NCBI GenBank assembly: GCA_900555545.1
Contig: USLQ01000055.1
Span: 1 to 6,871, forward strand
Direction: 5' to 3'
Length of the DNA stretch: 6,871 nt
Source: an uncultured Oscillospiraceae bacterium
Lineage (GTDB): Bacteria; Bacillota; Clostridia; Oscillospirales; Acutalibacteraceae
Shown: positions 5,465-6,871 of the stretch, one piece after another
Layout: each line of letters begins with the position of its first letter
Numbering within the stretch: the stretch's first letter is position 1
Program-made: the position numbers and the translations under genes
Notes under the pieces: generated by a model
The model's input: only the letters and a program-made list of their open reading frames with translations
Told to the model about the DNA's origin: nothing
The model's database searches: none

Positions 5465-6871
5465 ATGCCAAAGAAAAAATTCAAACAAGTGCTAATCAAA
5501 AGCGTTTTAAAAATTGTCAACAACCTCTCGCAGGACAACGTAAGCCAGGAAGGGGGACAATTGGACCGCGAAACGTCGCCGGAGATGTCCGCGCTGCTGC
5601 GTCGCGCCGCAGCTGAAGGCGCCGTTCTGCTGAAAAACAACGGGGTGCTCCCGCTCCATTCGGAGCAAAAGATCGCCGTATTCGGCAGAGTGCAAAACAA
5701 CTGGTTCTACACAGGCTACGGATCCGGCGGCGACGTGCGCAAGCCCTATCAAGTCAGCTTGATCGACGGCTTGCAGGCCTGTGAGCAGTTGCAAATCGAT
5801 GAGGAACTTGCGGCGGCGTATCGGGACTGGTGCACGGAAAATCCACCGGATGACGGATTCTGGGGCCGCTGGCCGCGCTTTTACCCCGAGATGCCCGTCT
5901 CCGATACGATGGTATCCGGCGCCGCCGCCCGCTGTGATACGGCTATTGTTGCGATTGGGCGCTCCTCCGGCGAAGACCGCGAAAACGCGCTGGAAAAGGG
6001 GAGCTATTACCTGACCGATGAGGAGGAGCATCTCCTTTCCACCATTACAGCGCATTTTGAAAAAACCGTTGTACTGCTGAACATCGGCAGCATCATGGAT
6101 CTCTCCTGGGTGGATGCATTTAACGGTAAAATCAGCGCAGCAATGATCGTGTGGCAAGGCGGCATGGAGAGCGGAAATGCCATCGCCGATCTGCTGTGCG
6201 GCAACATCTGCCCCAGCGGCCGGTTGACGGACACCGTGGCACGCCGCTATGAGGCCTATCCCTCGTCCTCCAATTTTGGCAAAAAGGAATTCAACAACTA
6301 CGAGGAGGATATCTACGTCGGTTATCGCTGGTTTGAGACCTTCGCCCCGCAGGATGTCCTGTATCCCTTTGGGTTTGGCTTGAGTTATACAGATTTTGCT
6401 CTGGAGGACGCCAAGATGGAACCGGCTGAGGACGGATTCCATCTGACATGTTCCGTACACAATACAGGCTCCTGCGCAGGGCGTGAAACCGTACAGCTCT
6501 ATCTGGAAAAGCCGTGTGGTTCACTCGGCAATCCCGCACGGTCCCTCGCCGGTTTTATCAAGACAAAGGAGCTCGAACCCGGCGCAGCGGAAAATGTGGA
6601 GATTATCGTTCCGTTTGATGCGCTGACATCCTATGATAGTGCAGGCGCCGCCGGCCATCGCAGCGCCTATGTCACCGAGGCGGGGACCTACCGGTTTTAT
6701 CTGGGCAAAAATGTCCGGGATGCTGAAAAGTGCTTTGAATATCTGCACACCGAGACCACCGTCAACCACCAGCTGAGCGAGGCCAGCGCGCCCACGCACC
6801 CCTTTGCCATTGTCGTCGCCAAGGAGGAAAACGGCTCCCGGATCCCGGTTCGCCGGATCGTACCCACCGCC
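5465..6871 (+). CDS. GH3 beta-glucosidase-type enzyme, permuted domain order, 3' end missing
   Basis: Glycoside hydrolase family 3 protein expected to release beta-linked sugars, commonly glucose from beta-glucosides; the exact specificity is not readable. 469 codons are present and the frame is open to the window end. GGGGAG lies 5 nt before the ATG. There is no signal peptide (it starts MPKKKFKQVLIKS), so it is probably cytoplasmic. The domain normally at the C-terminus comes first: RRAAAEGAVLLKNNGVLPL (46-64), YTGYGSGGDV (82-91), and GRSSGEDRE, whose Glu170 aligns with the family acid/base loop. WQGGMESGNAIADLLCG (230-246), PSGRLTDT and YPFGFGLSYT (300-309) follow. A fibronectin-III-like domain comes next (about 320-410, including RETVQLY and RSLAGF). 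The TIM barrel with the nucleophile Asp should follow beyond the window. This reversed order is known in Ruminococcus and Butyrivibrio beta-glucosidases. The gene is divergent from, and probably controlled by, the TetR gene. Confidence 0.92.
   Translation, partial: MPKKKFKQVLIKSVLKIVNNLSQDNVSQEGGQLDRETSPEMSALLRRAAAEGAVLLKNNGVLPLHSEQKIAVFGRVQNNWFYTGYGSGGDVRKPYQVSLIDGLQACEQLQIDEELAAAYRDWCTENPPDDGFWGRWPRFYPEMPVSDTMVSGAAARCDTAIVAIGRSSGEDRENALEKGSYYLTDEEEHLLSTITAHFEKTVVLLNIGSIMDLSWVDAFNGKISAAMIVWQGGMESGNAIADLLCGNICPSGRLTDTVARRYEAYPSSSNFGKKEFNNYEEDIYVGYRWFETFAPQDVLYPFGFGLSYTDFALEDAKMEPAEDGFHLTCSVHNTGSCAGRETVQLYLEKPCGSLGNPARSLAGFIKTKELEPGAAENVEIIVPFDALTSYDSAGAAGHRSAYVTEAGTYRFYLGKNVRDAEKCFEYLHTETTVNHQLSEASAPTHPFAIVVAKEENGSRIPVRRIVPTA

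Noticed and set aside
5507..6460. Minus-strand ORF of 317 codons
   Set aside because: It lies opposite the GH3 gene, whose motifs are unambiguous. Its product resembles no family and it lacks a convincing ribosome binding site or promoter.

Overview
This window looks like chromosomal DNA from a Gram-positive anaerobe of class Clostridia, plausibly a gut Oscillospiraceae/Ruminococcaceae-type organism. The grounds are purine-rich Shine-Dalgarno sequences, near-consensus sigma-A promoters in AT-rich gaps between moderately GC-rich genes, a lipobox lipoprotein, a clostridial-style MATE transporter and a GH3 enzyme with the permuted domain order known from rumen and gut Firmicutes. The assignment is inferred from gene style only; there is no marker gene here.

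Left part (1-1462): the 3' end of malQ (4-alpha-glucanotransferase) is followed after 13 nt by a lipoprotein gene of unknown function, and this unit ends in an intrinsic terminator at 1391-1430. A second perfect hairpin at 1443-1462 is oriented to stop transcription arriving from the right on the minus strand.

Middle-left (1434-1868, minus strand): a compact transcription unit that is easy to overlook. It has a perfect consensus promoter (TTGACA-N17-TATAAT), a 42-bp dyad just upstream of the -35 box, a good ribosome binding site, a 50-codon ORF, a predicted three-way-junction RNA fold starting directly after the stop codon, about 90 nt more, and the 1443-1462 terminator. The peptide's family is not recognised. 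This is the best candidate for something undescribed.

Middle (1869-4683): an AT-rich gap of about 360 bp with small inverted repeats, a complete MATE-family multidrug efflux transporter on the plus strand, and, converging on it, an aldose 1-epimerase family gene on the minus strand. A terminator-like hairpin lies between them.

Right part (4716-6871): a TetR-family regulator (minus) is divergent from a GH3 beta-glucosidase-type gene (plus, cut by the window end). A 19-bp palindrome in the 125-bp gap contains the -35 boxes of both divergent promoters, so the regulator probably controls itself and the glycosidase. MalQ, the epimerase and the GH3 enzyme suggest a cell handling starch and beta-glucoside sugars. 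No CRISPR array, tRNA, rRNA, insertion sequence or recognisable defence system was seen.
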